A stretch of 17,106 nt of DNA from Pseudobacteroides sp035370245 (GTDB lineage: Bacteria; Bacillota; Clostridia; Acetivibrionales; DSM-2933), in contig DAOOVO010000094.1 in the NCBI GenBank assembly GCA_035370245.1, positions 1 through 17,106 of the forward strand, read 5' to 3'. The notes below the pieces were generated by a model, which saw nothing but the letters and a program-made list of their open reading frames with translations, was not told where the DNA came from and ran no database searches. Shown one piece after another: positions 1 to 6,621 of this stretch (its first letter is position 1; each line of letters begins with the position of its first letter). Both the position numbers and the translations under genes were made by a program.

Positions 1-1
1 T

Positions 2-2116
2 ATTAAGTTTATTAATTTGCCTGAAAATAAATATATAAACTTCCAATTTAAAGTTAAATATGATAAAAGTCACTTGGAATTAGATCCGGATCAAAACTCA
101 GATCTAAAGAAAATAATAGCAAGTCCATATAGAAGTAATATATCACCAAACAAAACGGAAGATGGAATTATTGAGTTTGCTACAAATAAATCCATAGAAT
201 CTAACTCATTGACAAATAAAAATTTTGCTACACTAAGATTTAAAATCAAAAGTGTTTCAAATAGCAATTTAATTATTAATGATTTATATGTAAGTCAATG
301 GCCTAATGCAAAAATAGAGTGTGAAGTAATAAATGGACAAGTTAGTTCGAATAAAAATACACCCACAAACACTCCAACAAATACACCTACAAATACGCCA
401 AAGAGTACGCCTACAAATACACCAAAGAATACGCCAACAAATACACCTACAAACACCCCAACATTTACATCAACGCCAAGCTATAATTATTTAGAAGGTT
501 TGATAGGGGAATATTATCAATGGAATGATAGAAATAATGCTTTTGATAAAAATCTTAAGCTTTTTGAGAGGATAGATAGAGAAATTAATTTTGATTGGAA
601 GAGGAATAGTGTAACACATGAAGATTATAAAACTCCTAGAGATTATTTTTCTGTAAGATGGACAGGGTATATTAAAGTGTTAGAAGATGGAGATTATACT
701 TTTCATTCTAAGTCAGATGATGGAGTAAGAGTTAAAATAGATGGAAGGACAGTAATTGACGATTGGAATGTACATGATAATTCGAAAGAAGTTAAAGGTA
801 TTATTTATTTAACTAAAGATGATATGCATAGTATTACAGTTGAATATTTTGAAGAAGAAGGAGAAGCAAGTATAATGCTGTCTTGGTCAAGGAATGGTGT
901 GAATCCAGTGGTTATTCCAGCAGATAAACTATTTCATATCGACCAATCATCTACACCAAATCCAACACCAACACCAACAGCAACGCCAAAACAATCATCA
1001 ACACCAACGCCAACAGCAACACCAAAACCAACAGCGACACAAGCACCGTACAATCCACCACCGCCACCACCAGTTGTTGTCGTACAGCCGTCGCCAACTG
1101 CAATACCTCAGGCTATAACAAGTGACCTGTCAGTGTCACTAAGCTCAGATAAGAAAGCATATGATGCTGGGCAGAATATTGAATTTACAATTCATTACAG
1201 AAACAGGTTGGGGACTGAGATAGCTAATGTAAAGCTTTCGTCAGATATACCGCCTAATACTACATTTGTAGAAGGTGCAGGAGGTATTGTTGCAGGAAAT
1301 AAAATCACATGGGATTTGGGAACTCTTCAGGGCAATAAAGAAGGAACTGTAAAATACACAGTTAAGGTTGATTCATTTGAAGGTGAGGATAAAGAGGTTT
1401 CGGTTACTGCCAATATAGGAAGTACAACTTCAACAGATGCTACTATAGACGACAACAAATCCGTATTGAAGATAATGCTGTATTCAAAGAAGGTTCTTGG
1501 AACTCATAAAAAATATATTAACGGTTATACAGATGGTACGTTTAAACCCGATAAACCAATTACAAGAGCTGAAATATCTGCTTTAATAGTAAGAGTATCG
1601 GAAGTTGGCACAGCAGCGTCAGACAAGCAAATATTTACCGATGTTAGCAAAAACCACTGGGCATTTAAAGACATTAATACTGCAGTCGCCAATGGATTTT
1701 TCAAAGGAGCGACACCCACTCTCTTTAAGCCTGATGCATATATTACAAAGGGAGAGCTTGCAGCAGTTATATGTAGGTGTTTGGGCATTGAAGAGTCATC
1801 AATTGATGAAGAAGACTTTTTCTTCAGTGATACAAAGGATCATTGGGCAGGCAAGTTTATTGAAGAGTTGTACAGATGTAAAATAGTAATTGGAAATGCA
1901 GGAAAATTCTATCCCAAAAATCAAGTCACAAGGGCAGAAGCAGTTACTATGATTAACAGATGGCTATATAGAGGTCCTTTAAACGGAGTGACTCTGAAAT
2001 TTAAGGATGTACCAACAAGCCATTGGGGTTACGGTCATATTGCAGAAGCTGTGTATGACCATAAGTACTCAAGAGATCCAAATGGCGGAGAAAAATACGA
2101 GGGTGAAATAAAATAA
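2..2116 (+). CDS. SLH-anchored surface protein with cohesin-like, PA14 and DUF11-like domains (5' truncated)
   Basis: The reading frame is open to the left window edge, so the true start and signal peptide lie outside; the TTG at 17 is only the first possible start and has no ribosome binding site. Counting from that TTG, residues 1-110 resemble a cohesin domain lacking its first strand (FKVKYDKSHLEL near the start, FATLRFKIK, closing with INGQV). Residues 113-155 are a Thr/Pro/Asn linker. Residues about 158-310 match PA14, a beta-barrel carbohydrate-binding fold (GLIGEYY, SDDGVRVKIDG, HSITVEYFE). Residues 311-365 are a second Pro/Thr linker with a poly-Pro stretch. Residues 368-465 resemble DUF11, and residues 495-690 hold three to four SLH motifs (ITRAE, VTRAE, HWA/HWG) that bind secondary cell wall polymer. 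Inferred role: a wall-attached scaffold or glycan-binding protein that may hold a dockerin-bearing enzyme. SLH and PA14 are clear; cohesin is likely but partial. Confidence 0.85.
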   Translation: MKFINLPENKYINFQFKVKYDKSHLELDPDQNSDLKKIIASPYRSNISPNKTEDGIIEFATNKSIESNSLTNKNFATLRFKIKSVSNSNLIINDLYVSQWPNAKIECEVINGQVSSNKNTPTNTPTNTPTNTPKSTPTNTPKNTPTNTPTNTPTFTSTPSYNYLEGLIGEYYQWNDRNNAFDKNLKLFERIDREINFDWKRNSVTHEDYKTPRDYFSVRWTGYIKVLEDGDYTFHSKSDDGVRVKIDGRTVIDDWNVHDNSKEVKGIIYLTKDDMHSITVEYFEEEGEASIMLSWSRNGVNPVVIPADKLFHIDQSSTPNPTPTPTATPKQSSTPTPTATPKPTATQAPYNPPPPPPVVVVQPSPTAIPQAITSDLSVSLSSDKKAYDAGQNIEFTIHYRNRLGTEIANVKLSSDIPPNTTFVEGAGGIVAGNKITWDLGTLQGNKEGTVKYTVKVDSFEGEDKEVSVTANIGSTTSTDATIDDNKSVLKIMLYSKKVLGTHKKYINGYTDGTFKPDKPITRAEISALIVRVSEVGTAASDKQIFTDVSKNHWAFKDINTAVANGFFKGATPTLFKPDAYITKGELAAVICRCLGIEESSIDEEDFFFSDTKDHWAGKFIEELYRCKIVIGNAGKFYPKNQVTRAEAVTMINRWLYRGPLNGVTLKFKDVPTSHWGYGHIAEAVYDHKYSRDPNGGEKYEGEIK
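355..478 (+). repeat. Tandem 12-bp repeats encoding an N-T-P-T linker
   Basis: About nine to ten imperfect 12-bp units of the type AATACACCTACA encode Asn-Thr-Pro-Thr, with two Lys-containing variants. The repeat lies inside the surface-protein gene and forms the flexible linker between the cohesin-like and PA14 domains. Such linkers are usually O-glycosylated in scaffoldins. Copy number is likely to vary between strains. Confidence 0.85.
952..1060 (+). repeat. Second Pro/Thr linker repeat with poly-proline
   Basis: A unit of about 36 bp (TPTPTATPKQSS-type) starting at 965 is followed by a second, partly matching copy from 1001 (TPTPTATPKPT). A poly-proline stretch follows. It lies inside the same gene and separates the PA14 domain from the DUF11-like domain. 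Confidence 0.75.
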
Positions 2117-2151
2117 AAGGTTGAAATAAAAATAAAATATAAAGTAGAGTG

Positions 2152-2185
2152 TGAAAGATTGGTGGAGTGCCAATCTTTCATTTTT
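2152..2185 (+). terminator. Rho-independent terminator of the surface-protein gene
   Basis: A perfect 11-bp stem, TGAAAGATTGG (2152-2162) with CCAATCTTTCA (2170-2180), closes a 7-nt loop and is followed at once by TTTTT (2181-2185). It lies 36 bp after the stop codon and separates the surface-protein gene from the ylxM-ffh block. Confidence 0.9.
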
Positions 2186-2218
2186 GAAAATTAAATTTTA
2201 ATAAATTTAAACTTTACC

Positions 2219-2247
2219 TTGACAAATGATAATTGTTAAACTAAAAT
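2219..2247 (+). promoter_or_regulatory. Sigma-A promoter for ylxM-ffh
   Basis: A perfect -35 TTGACA (2219-2224) is separated by 17 bp from a -10 TAAAAT (2242-2247). Transcription should start near 2253-2255, inside the inverted repeat listed next. It lies just after the upstream terminator and about 70 bp before the ylxM ATG. Confidence 0.8.
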
Positions 2248-2278
2248 TAGGTGTAAAGTATTTTTACTTTACACCTAA
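2247..2278. promoter_or_regulatory. Perfect 14-bp inverted repeat overlapping the ylxM promoter (operator-like)
   Basis: TTAGGTGTAAAGTA (2247-2260) and its exact complement TACTTTACACCTAA (2265-2278) flank a TTTT spacer. The left arm begins on the last base of the -10 box and covers the expected start site. The right arm overlaps the AAGG (2277-2280) that serves as the ylxM ribosome binding site. As DNA it has the form of a repressor operator. As RNA only part of the left arm would be transcribed, which argues for a DNA-level role, although a partial hairpin masking the binding site is possible. I do not recognise the regulator. Confidence 0.65.
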
Positions 2279-2290
2279 GGATTGAATATT

Positions 2291-2647
2291 ATGAATAATG
2301 TATTTGAAATTGGACTGCTGTTGGATTTCTATGGACAGCTCCTTACGCAGAAGCAAATGGAAATTTTGGATTTGCATTACAACAATGACTACTCTCTCGG
2401 GGAAATTGCCGAGGAGCTGGGTGTAAGCAGACAAGCGGTTCATGATAACATAAAGCGTGGTAAAGCAATATTATACGAGTTTGAGCAAAAGCTTGGGCTT
2501 CTTAAGAAGTTTACCGAGCAAAAAAGAAAAGCAATGGAAGTTCTTGAATTATTAAAGGGAATAAATATAGATAAGCTTGATATTGGTGAAAGAGAAAGCA
2601 TTGAAAAGATTCAAGAAGGTGTTGAATTCATTATCAACAGAATCTAG
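2291..2647 (+). CDS. ylxM: YlxM family (UPF0122) helix-turn-helix protein linked to SRP
   Basis: This 118-residue protein matches the YlxM/UPF0122 family: a helical protein with a sigma-70 region 4-like helix-turn-helix. The motif is visible at residues 25-55 (LTQKQMEILDLHY, then SLGEIAEELGVSRQAVHDNI). The family is nearly always encoded directly before ffh, and in streptococci the protein modulates assembly and activity of the signal recognition particle. I chose ATG 2291, because AAGG at 2277-2280 lies a normal 10 nt upstream; the TTG at 2282 would sit directly against that site. Its stop is 14 bp before ffh, so the two genes are co-transcribed. Length is normal for the family. Confidence 0.92.
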   Translation: MNNVFEIGLLLDFYGQLLTQKQMEILDLHYNNDYSLGEIAEELGVSRQAVHDNIKRGKAILYEFEQKLGLLKKFTEQKRKAMEVLELLKGINIDKLDIGERESIEKIQEGVEFIINRI

Positions 2648-2661
2648 AGGAGTTTTGATAT

Positions 2662-4005
2662 ATGGTATTCGAAGGATTGTCAGAAAAGTTACAGCAAGCT
2701 GTAAACAAGCTTCGCGGTAAAGGAAGAGTAAGTGAAAAAGACGTTAAGGAAATGATGAGGGAGATAAAACTTGCCCTTTTGGAAGCCGACGTCAATTTCA
2801 AAGTGGTAAAGGACTTTATAGGTAAGGTATCTGAAAGAGCTGTAGGTCAGGATGTTTTAGAAAGCCTTACACCGGGCCAGCAAGTAATTAAGATAGTTCA
2901 CGAGGAGCTGATAGAGCTTCTTGGACGTGAATCGTCGAAAGTTACCTTTTCGCCTAAGTCTCCTACGGTTTTTATGATGGTTGGTCTGCAGGGTTCCGGT
3001 AAAACAACTACATCCGGAAAGCTGGCAAACCTCCTTAGAAAGCAAAATGCAAAAAAGCCTTTGCTGGTAGCATGTGACGTGTATAGACCGGCAGCTATTA
3101 AGCAATTGGAAGTTGTGGGAGGACAACTTAACATTCCCGTATTTACAATGGGGGATAAGGTTAATCCTGTAGAAATAGCAAAAGAAGCTATAGAGCATGC
3201 AAGATTGAAATTATATGATCTGGTTATAATTGACACAGCGGGACGTCTGCACATAGATGAAGAGCTTATGAATGAACTCGTTGGCATAAAGAAAGCTGTT
3301 ATGCCTCAAGAGATTTTGCTTGTAATCGACTCTATGACAGGTCAGGATGCGGTTAATGTTGCTAAAAGTTTTGACGAAAAGCTTGGTGTGGATGGTATTA
3401 TACTTACAAAGCTCGATGGTGATACAAGAGGCGGGGCTGCATTGTCTGTAAAAGCTGTTACAGGAAAGCCTATAAAGTTTGCCGGTTTGGGTGAAAAGTT
3501 AAGCGATTTGGAACCGTTTTTCCCTGATAGAATGGCATCAAGAATTCTCGGTATGGGTGATGTGTTAAGCCTTATTGAGAAAGCACAGGAAGCTTTTGAT
3601 GAAAAGAAAGCCCTTGAGTTGGAAAAGAAAATGCGTACCATGCAGTTTACTTTCGAGGATTTTCTTGAGCAAATGCAGCAGATTAAGAAAATGGGGCCTC
3701 TTACGCAGATATTGGGCATGTTGCCTGGTATAAATCCCAAGGCGTTGGAAGGTGCCGGCCTTGATGAAAAGAAAATGGGCAGGGTTGAGGCTATCATAAA
3801 GTCAATGACAAAGCAGGAAAGAAATGACCCTTCCATAATAAACGGAAGCAGAAGAAAAAGAATAGCCTTTGGAAGCGGTACAACCATTCAAGAGGTAAAC
3901 AAGCTTCTCAAAGAATTTGAAGAAATGAAAAAACTTATGAAAGCAATGGGAGATATGAATAAGTTTGGTAAAAAAGGAAAAGGAAGGTTCCGTTTGCCCT
4001 TTTAA
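2662..4005 (+). CDS. ffh: Signal recognition particle GTPase Ffh (SRP54)
   Basis: Ffh binds the SRP RNA and hydrophobic signal sequences emerging from the ribosome, then docks with FtsY at the membrane in a GTP-dependent way. At 447 residues it has the usual length and order. A helical N domain spans about 1-85. The G domain follows, with P-loop GLQGSGKTT (108-116), DTAGR (191-195) and TKLDGD (249-254). The Met-rich M domain from about 300 carries the signal-sequence and RNA-binding helices (for example LEQMQQIKKMGPLTQ and a SRRKRIAFGSG-type segment), and the tail is basic. The start is ATG 2662 with AGAGGAG at 2646-2652. It belongs to one transcript with ylxM. Confidence 0.98.
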   Translation: MVFEGLSEKLQQAVNKLRGKGRVSEKDVKEMMREIKLALLEADVNFKVVKDFIGKVSERAVGQDVLESLTPGQQVIKIVHEELIELLGRESSKVTFSPKSPTVFMMVGLQGSGKTTTSGKLANLLRKQNAKKPLLVACDVYRPAAIKQLEVVGGQLNIPVFTMGDKVNPVEIAKEAIEHARLKLYDLVIIDTAGRLHIDEELMNELVGIKKAVMPQEILLVIDSMTGQDAVNVAKSFDEKLGVDGIILTKLDGDTRGGAALSVKAVTGKPIKFAGLGEKLSDLEPFFPDRMASRILGMGDVLSLIEKAQEAFDEKKALELEKKMRTMQFTFEDFLEQMQQIKKMGPLTQILGMLPGINPKALEGAGLDEKKMGRVEAIIKSMTKQERNDPSIINGSRRKRIAFGSGTTIQEVNKLLKEFEEMKKLMKAMGDMNKFGKKGKGRFRLPF

Positions 4006-4025
4006 TGAAATTTGATTTATTATAT

Positions 4026-4053
4026 TTGCCATAGGCATTTATTATTATATAAG
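4026..4053 (+). promoter_or_regulatory. Possible sigma-A promoter before rpsP
   Basis: TTGCCA (4026-4031) and TATAAG (4048-4053) each match five of six consensus bases, with a 16-bp spacer, in the 98-bp gap between ffh and rpsP. It would allow rpsP and following genes to be made above the level of ffh. The region is very AT-rich, so chance matches are possible. Confidence 0.4.
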
Positions 4054-4103
4054 TATTATTCATTATTATATTTTTCCATTATTCTTTAAAGGAGGTGAAA
4101 AAG

Positions 4104-4346
4104 GTGGCAGTTAAAATGAGATTAAGAAGAATGGGTGCTAAGAAAAGTCCTTTCTACAGAGTAGTTGTTGCTGACTCGAGATATCCAAGAGATGGCAGAT
4201 TTATAGAAGAAATTGGTACTTATAACCCTATAACTGATCCGGCTGAGATCAAGATTGACAGTGAAAAAGCTCAGAAATGGTTGAAAAATGGAGCTCAACC
4301 CACTGATACTGTTAAGTCATTGTTGAAGAAAACAGGTGTTATATAA
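4104..4346 (+). CDS. rpsP: 30S ribosomal protein S16
   Basis: S16 is a small protein of the 30S subunit, needed for assembly of the 16S 5' domain. The 80-residue product shows the family signature from its first residues (MAVKMRLRRMGAKKSPFYR, then ADSRYPRDGRFIEEIGTYNP). I chose GTG 4104: the strong AAAGGAGGTG lies at 4088-4097, 8 nt upstream, and the product then begins exactly as S16 proteins do. The in-frame GTG at 4095 lies inside that binding site and is rejected. It is followed by khpA after 90 bp. Confidence 0.97.
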   Translation: MAVKMRLRRMGAKKSPFYRVVVADSRYPRDGRFIEEIGTYNPITDPAEIKIDSEKAQKWLKNGAQPTDTVKSLLKKTGVI

Positions 4347-4378
4347 GTTCTGTAGATTATTAGCCAGTGGTTGTTGCT

Positions 4379-4405
4379 ACATATAATGGGCTTCTCCATA
4401 TATGT
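4379..4405 (+). other. Hairpin in the rpsP-khpA spacer
   Basis: ACATATAATGG (4379-4389) pairs with CCATATATGT (4396-4405) around a 6-nt loop, with a single bulged base. There is no T-run, so it is not a terminator. It could be an mRNA stability or processing element before khpA, or chance in AT-rich DNA. Confidence 0.35.
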
Positions 4406-4436
4406 GCACATGTGTAGGATATTTGGAGGTCGTACA

Positions 4437-4667
4437 ATGAAAGAACTACTTGAATTCATAGCAAAATCCCTAGTTGATGAACCAGAAATGGTTTCGGTTA
4501 ATGAAGTTGAAGGTGAACAATCAGTTATCCTTGAGCTCAAAGTGGCGAAGGATGATATGGGAAAGGTCATTGGAAAACAGGGAAGGATTGCTAAGGCAAT
4601 TAGAACTGTTGTAAAATCGGCAGCAGTGAAAGAAAACAAAAGAGTTGAAGTTGATATAATCCAGTAA
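4437..4667 (+). CDS. khpA: KH-domain RNA-binding protein KhpA (YlqC)
   Basis: This 76-residue protein is a single KH domain with the RNA-contacting GxxG loop in GKVIGKQGRIAKAIR (about residues 41-55). KhpA partners with KhpB (Jag/EloR) and affects cell elongation and RNA binding in Gram-positive bacteria. ATG 4437 is chosen because GGAGG at 4425-4429 is 7 nt upstream. An in-frame extension to a TTG at 4371 has no binding site and would add residues foreign to the family. The position between rpsP and rimM is the conserved one. A hairpin follows the gene. Confidence 0.93.
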   Translation: MKELLEFIAKSLVDEPEMVSVNEVEGEQSVILELKVAKDDMGKVIGKQGRIAKAIRTVVKSAAVKENKRVEVDIIQ

Positions 4668-4719
4668 AACAGATTTTTAAAACTGCTATCGGATTTACTT
4701 CACATATTCTAGTACAGAT

Positions 4720-4755
4720 AAACACTTTAGACATTTATTTGGTCTAAAGTGTTTT
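4720..4755 (+). terminator. Terminator-like hairpin between khpA and rimM
   Basis: AAACACTTTAGAC (4720-4732) pairs perfectly with GTCTAAAGTGTTT (4742-4754) around a 9-nt loop, ending in a short TTTT. It is 13 bp long, but the T-run is brief, so it may attenuate rather than stop transcription. Some read-through is likely because no strong promoter is visible before rimM. Confidence 0.6.
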
Positions 4756-4792
4756 ATGTAATTACACAATATCACGAGGAGAATATTTATTT

Positions 4793-5314
4793 ATGACTGA
4801 GTTTTTGCAGGTTGGAAAGATTGTGAATACCCATGGTGTAAGAGGTGAGGTTAAGGTTATACCTCTGACAGATGATCCAAGGAGATTTGAGGATTTAAAT
4901 GATGTGTTTGTAGGCACCGATGATAAAAAAGAAGTATTAAATATAGAAAATATCAAGTATTTTAAAAATACTGTTATTATAAAATTTAAAGAATCCGGCG
5001 ATATGAACTATGCCGAAAAGCTCAAAGATATGTTTATATATGTTGACAGAAAAAATGCTATTAAGCTTCCCGAGGGCAGATACTTTATATGCGATCTCAT
5101 CGGAATGGAAGTTTCGGAGATTGACGGCAACAAGCTTGGGGTCCTTGTCGATGTGCTTGAGACCGGTAGTAACGATGTTTATGTGGTTAAAAATAAGGAT
5201 AATAAGGAAATACTTATTCCGGCGTTAAAAAGTGTATTAAAAGAAGTTTCGGTGGAAAATAAAACTATGAAAGTGGAGCTGCCTGACGGACTTCTCGATA
5301 TATACCTGAAATGA
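4793..5314 (+). CDS. rimM: 16S rRNA processing protein RimM
   Basis: RimM binds ribosomal protein S19 and helps mature the 3' domain (head) of the 30S subunit. The 173-residue protein has the normal two-part form: an N-terminal RimM barrel (VGKIVNTHGVRGEVKV near the start, then TDDPRRF) and a C-terminal PRC-barrel domain from about 95 (GRYFICDLIGMEV, SNDVYVVK, ILIPALKSVLKEV). The start ATG 4793 has GAGGAG at 4776-4781. Its final codons are part of a short tandem duplication reaching into the trmD binding site. Confidence 0.96.
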   Translation: MTEFLQVGKIVNTHGVRGEVKVIPLTDDPRRFEDLNDVFVGTDDKKEVLNIENIKYFKNTVIIKFKESGDMNYAEKLKDMFIYVDRKNAIKLPEGRYFICDLIGMEVSEIDGNKLGVLVDVLETGSNDVYVVKNKDNKEILIPALKSVLKEVSVENKTMKVELPDGLLDIYLK

Positions 5315-5360
5315 TGTTTTGTAGAATATCGATATACCTGAAATGAGGATTTGTGGGATA
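5295..5360 (+). repeat. Imperfect tandem duplication spanning the rimM end and trmD leader
   Basis: A 34-bp segment (5295-5328) is followed directly by a 32-bp near copy (5329-5360). Both contain TCGATATA, CCTGAAATGA and a TTTGT-G-ATA type ending. The first copy includes the rimM stop codon and the second supplies the GAGGAT (5345-5350) in front of the trmD ATG. The copies differ by a 2-bp TA deletion and several substitutions, so the duplication is old. Confidence 0.7.
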
Positions 5361-6055
5361 TGAGGTTTGATGTATTGACATTGTTTCCCGAGTCATTCAA
5401 TTTGGTTATGTCCGACAGCATAATCGGAAATGCAAGGGAAAAGGGCATAATAGAGATTAATGCAATTAATATACGTGACTTTTCAACCAACAAGCACAGG
5501 AAAGTGGACGATTACCCATATGGCGGAGGAAGCGGAATGGTTATGACGCCTCAGCCTATTTATGATGCGTTCATGTCTATAGTAAACAGTGTGGGATATA
5601 AGCCTAGAACTATTTACATGTCGCCTCAGGGCAGGGTTTTTAATCAAAAAATTGCCCGTGAGATAAAGGAGTATAAGCATGTGGTTTTGCTATGCGGGCA
5701 TTATGAGGGAATTGACGAAAGGATAATAGAAGAAATTGTGGATGAAGAAATTTCAATAGGTGATTATGTATTGACCGGTGGAGAACTGCCGGCTATGGTT
5801 GTTATTGATTGTGTGAGCCGTCTTGTACCCGGTGTTCTTTCAAGTGAGGAGTCCTACACAGAAGAGTCTCATTACAACGGGCTTTTGGAGTATCCTCAAT
5901 ATACAAGGCCATATGAGTTTATGGGAAGAAAGGTTCCCGACATACTTTTATCGGGGCACCACGCCAATATTGAAAAATGGAGAAAAGAACAATCAATTGA
6001 AAGAACAATTAGAAAGAGACCGGATTTGATGAATAATTTAAAGAATAAAGGATAA
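5360..6055 (+). CDS. trmD: tRNA (guanine-N1-)-methyltransferase TrmD
   Basis: TrmD methylates G37 of tRNAs that read CNN codons, using S-adenosylmethionine, and so prevents +1 frameshifting. At 231 residues it has the normal length. It shows the trefoil-knot SPOUT signatures: MRFDVLTLFPESF at the start, YPYGGGSGMVM around residues 53-63, the SAM-site segment VLLCGHYEGIDERI and IGDYVLTGGELPAMVV. I chose ATG 5360, which gives the family's typical first residues; an in-frame TTG at 5351 would overlap the probable binding site. It follows rimM by 45 bp, the usual pairing. Confidence 0.97.
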   Translation: MRFDVLTLFPESFNLVMSDSIIGNAREKGIIEINAINIRDFSTNKHRKVDDYPYGGGSGMVMTPQPIYDAFMSIVNSVGYKPRTIYMSPQGRVFNQKIAREIKEYKHVVLLCGHYEGIDERIIEEIVDEEISIGDYVLTGGELPAMVVIDCVSRLVPGVLSSEESYTEESHYNGLLEYPQYTRPYEFMGRKVPDILLSGHHANIEKWRKEQSIERTIRKRPDLMNNLKNKG

Positions 6056-6081
6056 AAATATCAAAAATATCAAATTGCATA

Positions 6082-6110
6082 TTTACATAAAAGGAACATT
6101 GTGTTATAAT
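6082..6110 (+). promoter_or_regulatory. Sigma-A promoter with extended -10 for rplS
   Basis: TTTACA (6082-6087), a 17-bp spacer and TATAAT (6105-6110) preceded by TG (6102-6103) make a strong promoter. Transcription should start near 6116-6117, giving a leader of about 68 nt before the rplS ATG. Confidence 0.88.
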
Positions 6111-6116
6111 ACATCA

Positions 6117-6184
6117 GTGTGTATTACGGACGGTCCTCTGCATTAAGATGCAAGAACGTCTAGGCAAGGGAGGAGGACGAAAAA
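6117..6184 (+). promoter_or_regulatory. L19-type ribosomal protein leader
   Basis: The short leader before rplS folds compactly. GACG (6129-6132) pairs with CGTC (6157-6160), and inside it TGCAT (6139-6143) pairs with ATGCA (6148-6152) around a TAAG loop. The bases GTCCTC (6133-6138) are exactly complementary to GAGGAC (6173-6178), which is the ribosome binding site, so a pseudoknot could hide it. Position and form agree with the known Firmicute L19 leader family, thought to give feedback control by L19. The family assignment is from memory of its features, not a search. Confidence 0.75.
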
Positions 6185-6538
6185 ATGGATATAATTAAAG
6201 CGATTGAAAAAGAACAATTAAAAACTGATCTTCCACAGTTAAATATTGGAGATACAGTAAGAGTTCATGTTAAGGTTAAAGAAGGAAATAAGGAAAGACT
6301 CCAAGCTTTTGAAGGAACTATAATAGGTAAAAAAGGCGAAGGTATAAAGGAAACTTTCACTGTAAGAAGAATATCATACGGTGTAGGTGTTGAAAGGGTT
6401 TTCCCTGTTCATTCACCTAGGCTTGACCATATCGACGTTGTGAAAAGAGGTAAAGTAAGGAGAGCAAAGCTTTACTACTTGCGTGAGAGATTAGGAAAGG
6501 CTGCAAAAGTTAAGCAGAAAATTGAATCAAAGGATTAA
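6185..6538 (+). CDS. rplS: 50S ribosomal protein L19
   Basis: L19 lies at the interface of the 50S and 30S subunits. The 117-residue protein shows the family features throughout: GDTVRVHVKVKEGNKERLQ, FEGTIIGKKGEGIKETFTVRRIS, YGVGVERVFPVHSP and the basic end GKVRRAKLYYLRERLGKAAKVK. The start ATG 6185 has GGGAGGAGGAC just upstream (6169-6178). It is transcribed from its own promoter with a control leader and followed by its own terminator, so its supply can be set apart from that of trmD. Confidence 0.98.
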   Translation: MDIIKAIEKEQLKTDLPQLNIGDTVRVHVKVKEGNKERLQAFEGTIIGKKGEGIKETFTVRRISYGVGVERVFPVHSPRLDHIDVVKRGKVRRAKLYYLRERLGKAAKVKQKIESKD

Positions 6539-6540
6539 TA

Positions 6541-6568
6541 AAAAAGGGGACGAAAGTCCTTTTTTTTG
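6541..6568 (+). terminator. Rho-independent terminator after rplS
   Basis: GGAC (6548-6551), a GAAA tetraloop and GTCC (6556-6559) form the core. It is extended by G-T pairs and an A-run pairing with a run of eight T. It begins 2 bp after the rplS stop codon. Confidence 0.85.
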
Positions 6569-6621
6569 TAGTTGTCTTGGCTGGCATTTGAAATAAGACA
6601 TGATTAAGGAATGATTAAGAT

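Noticed and set aside
358..475. Regularly spaced short repeats resembling a CRISPR array
   Set aside because: The units are 12-bp, contiguous, in frame and code for Asn-Thr-Pro-Thr; there are no unique spacers. It is a protein linker.
2282..2290. TTG 2282 as the ylxM start
   Set aside because: It leaves a single base after the AAGG binding site; ATG 2291 has normal spacing.
3342..3887. Long open frame on the minus strand inside ffh (181 codons)
   Set aside because: It is a shadow frame of a highly conserved gene with no binding site and no recognisable domain; other antisense frames in rnhB, the FliK-like gene and rbgA were dropped for the same reason.
4371..4436. Longer khpA reading frame from TTG 4371
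   Set aside because: It has no binding site, crosses the hairpin, and adds residues not seen in KhpA proteins; ATG 4437 has a strong site.
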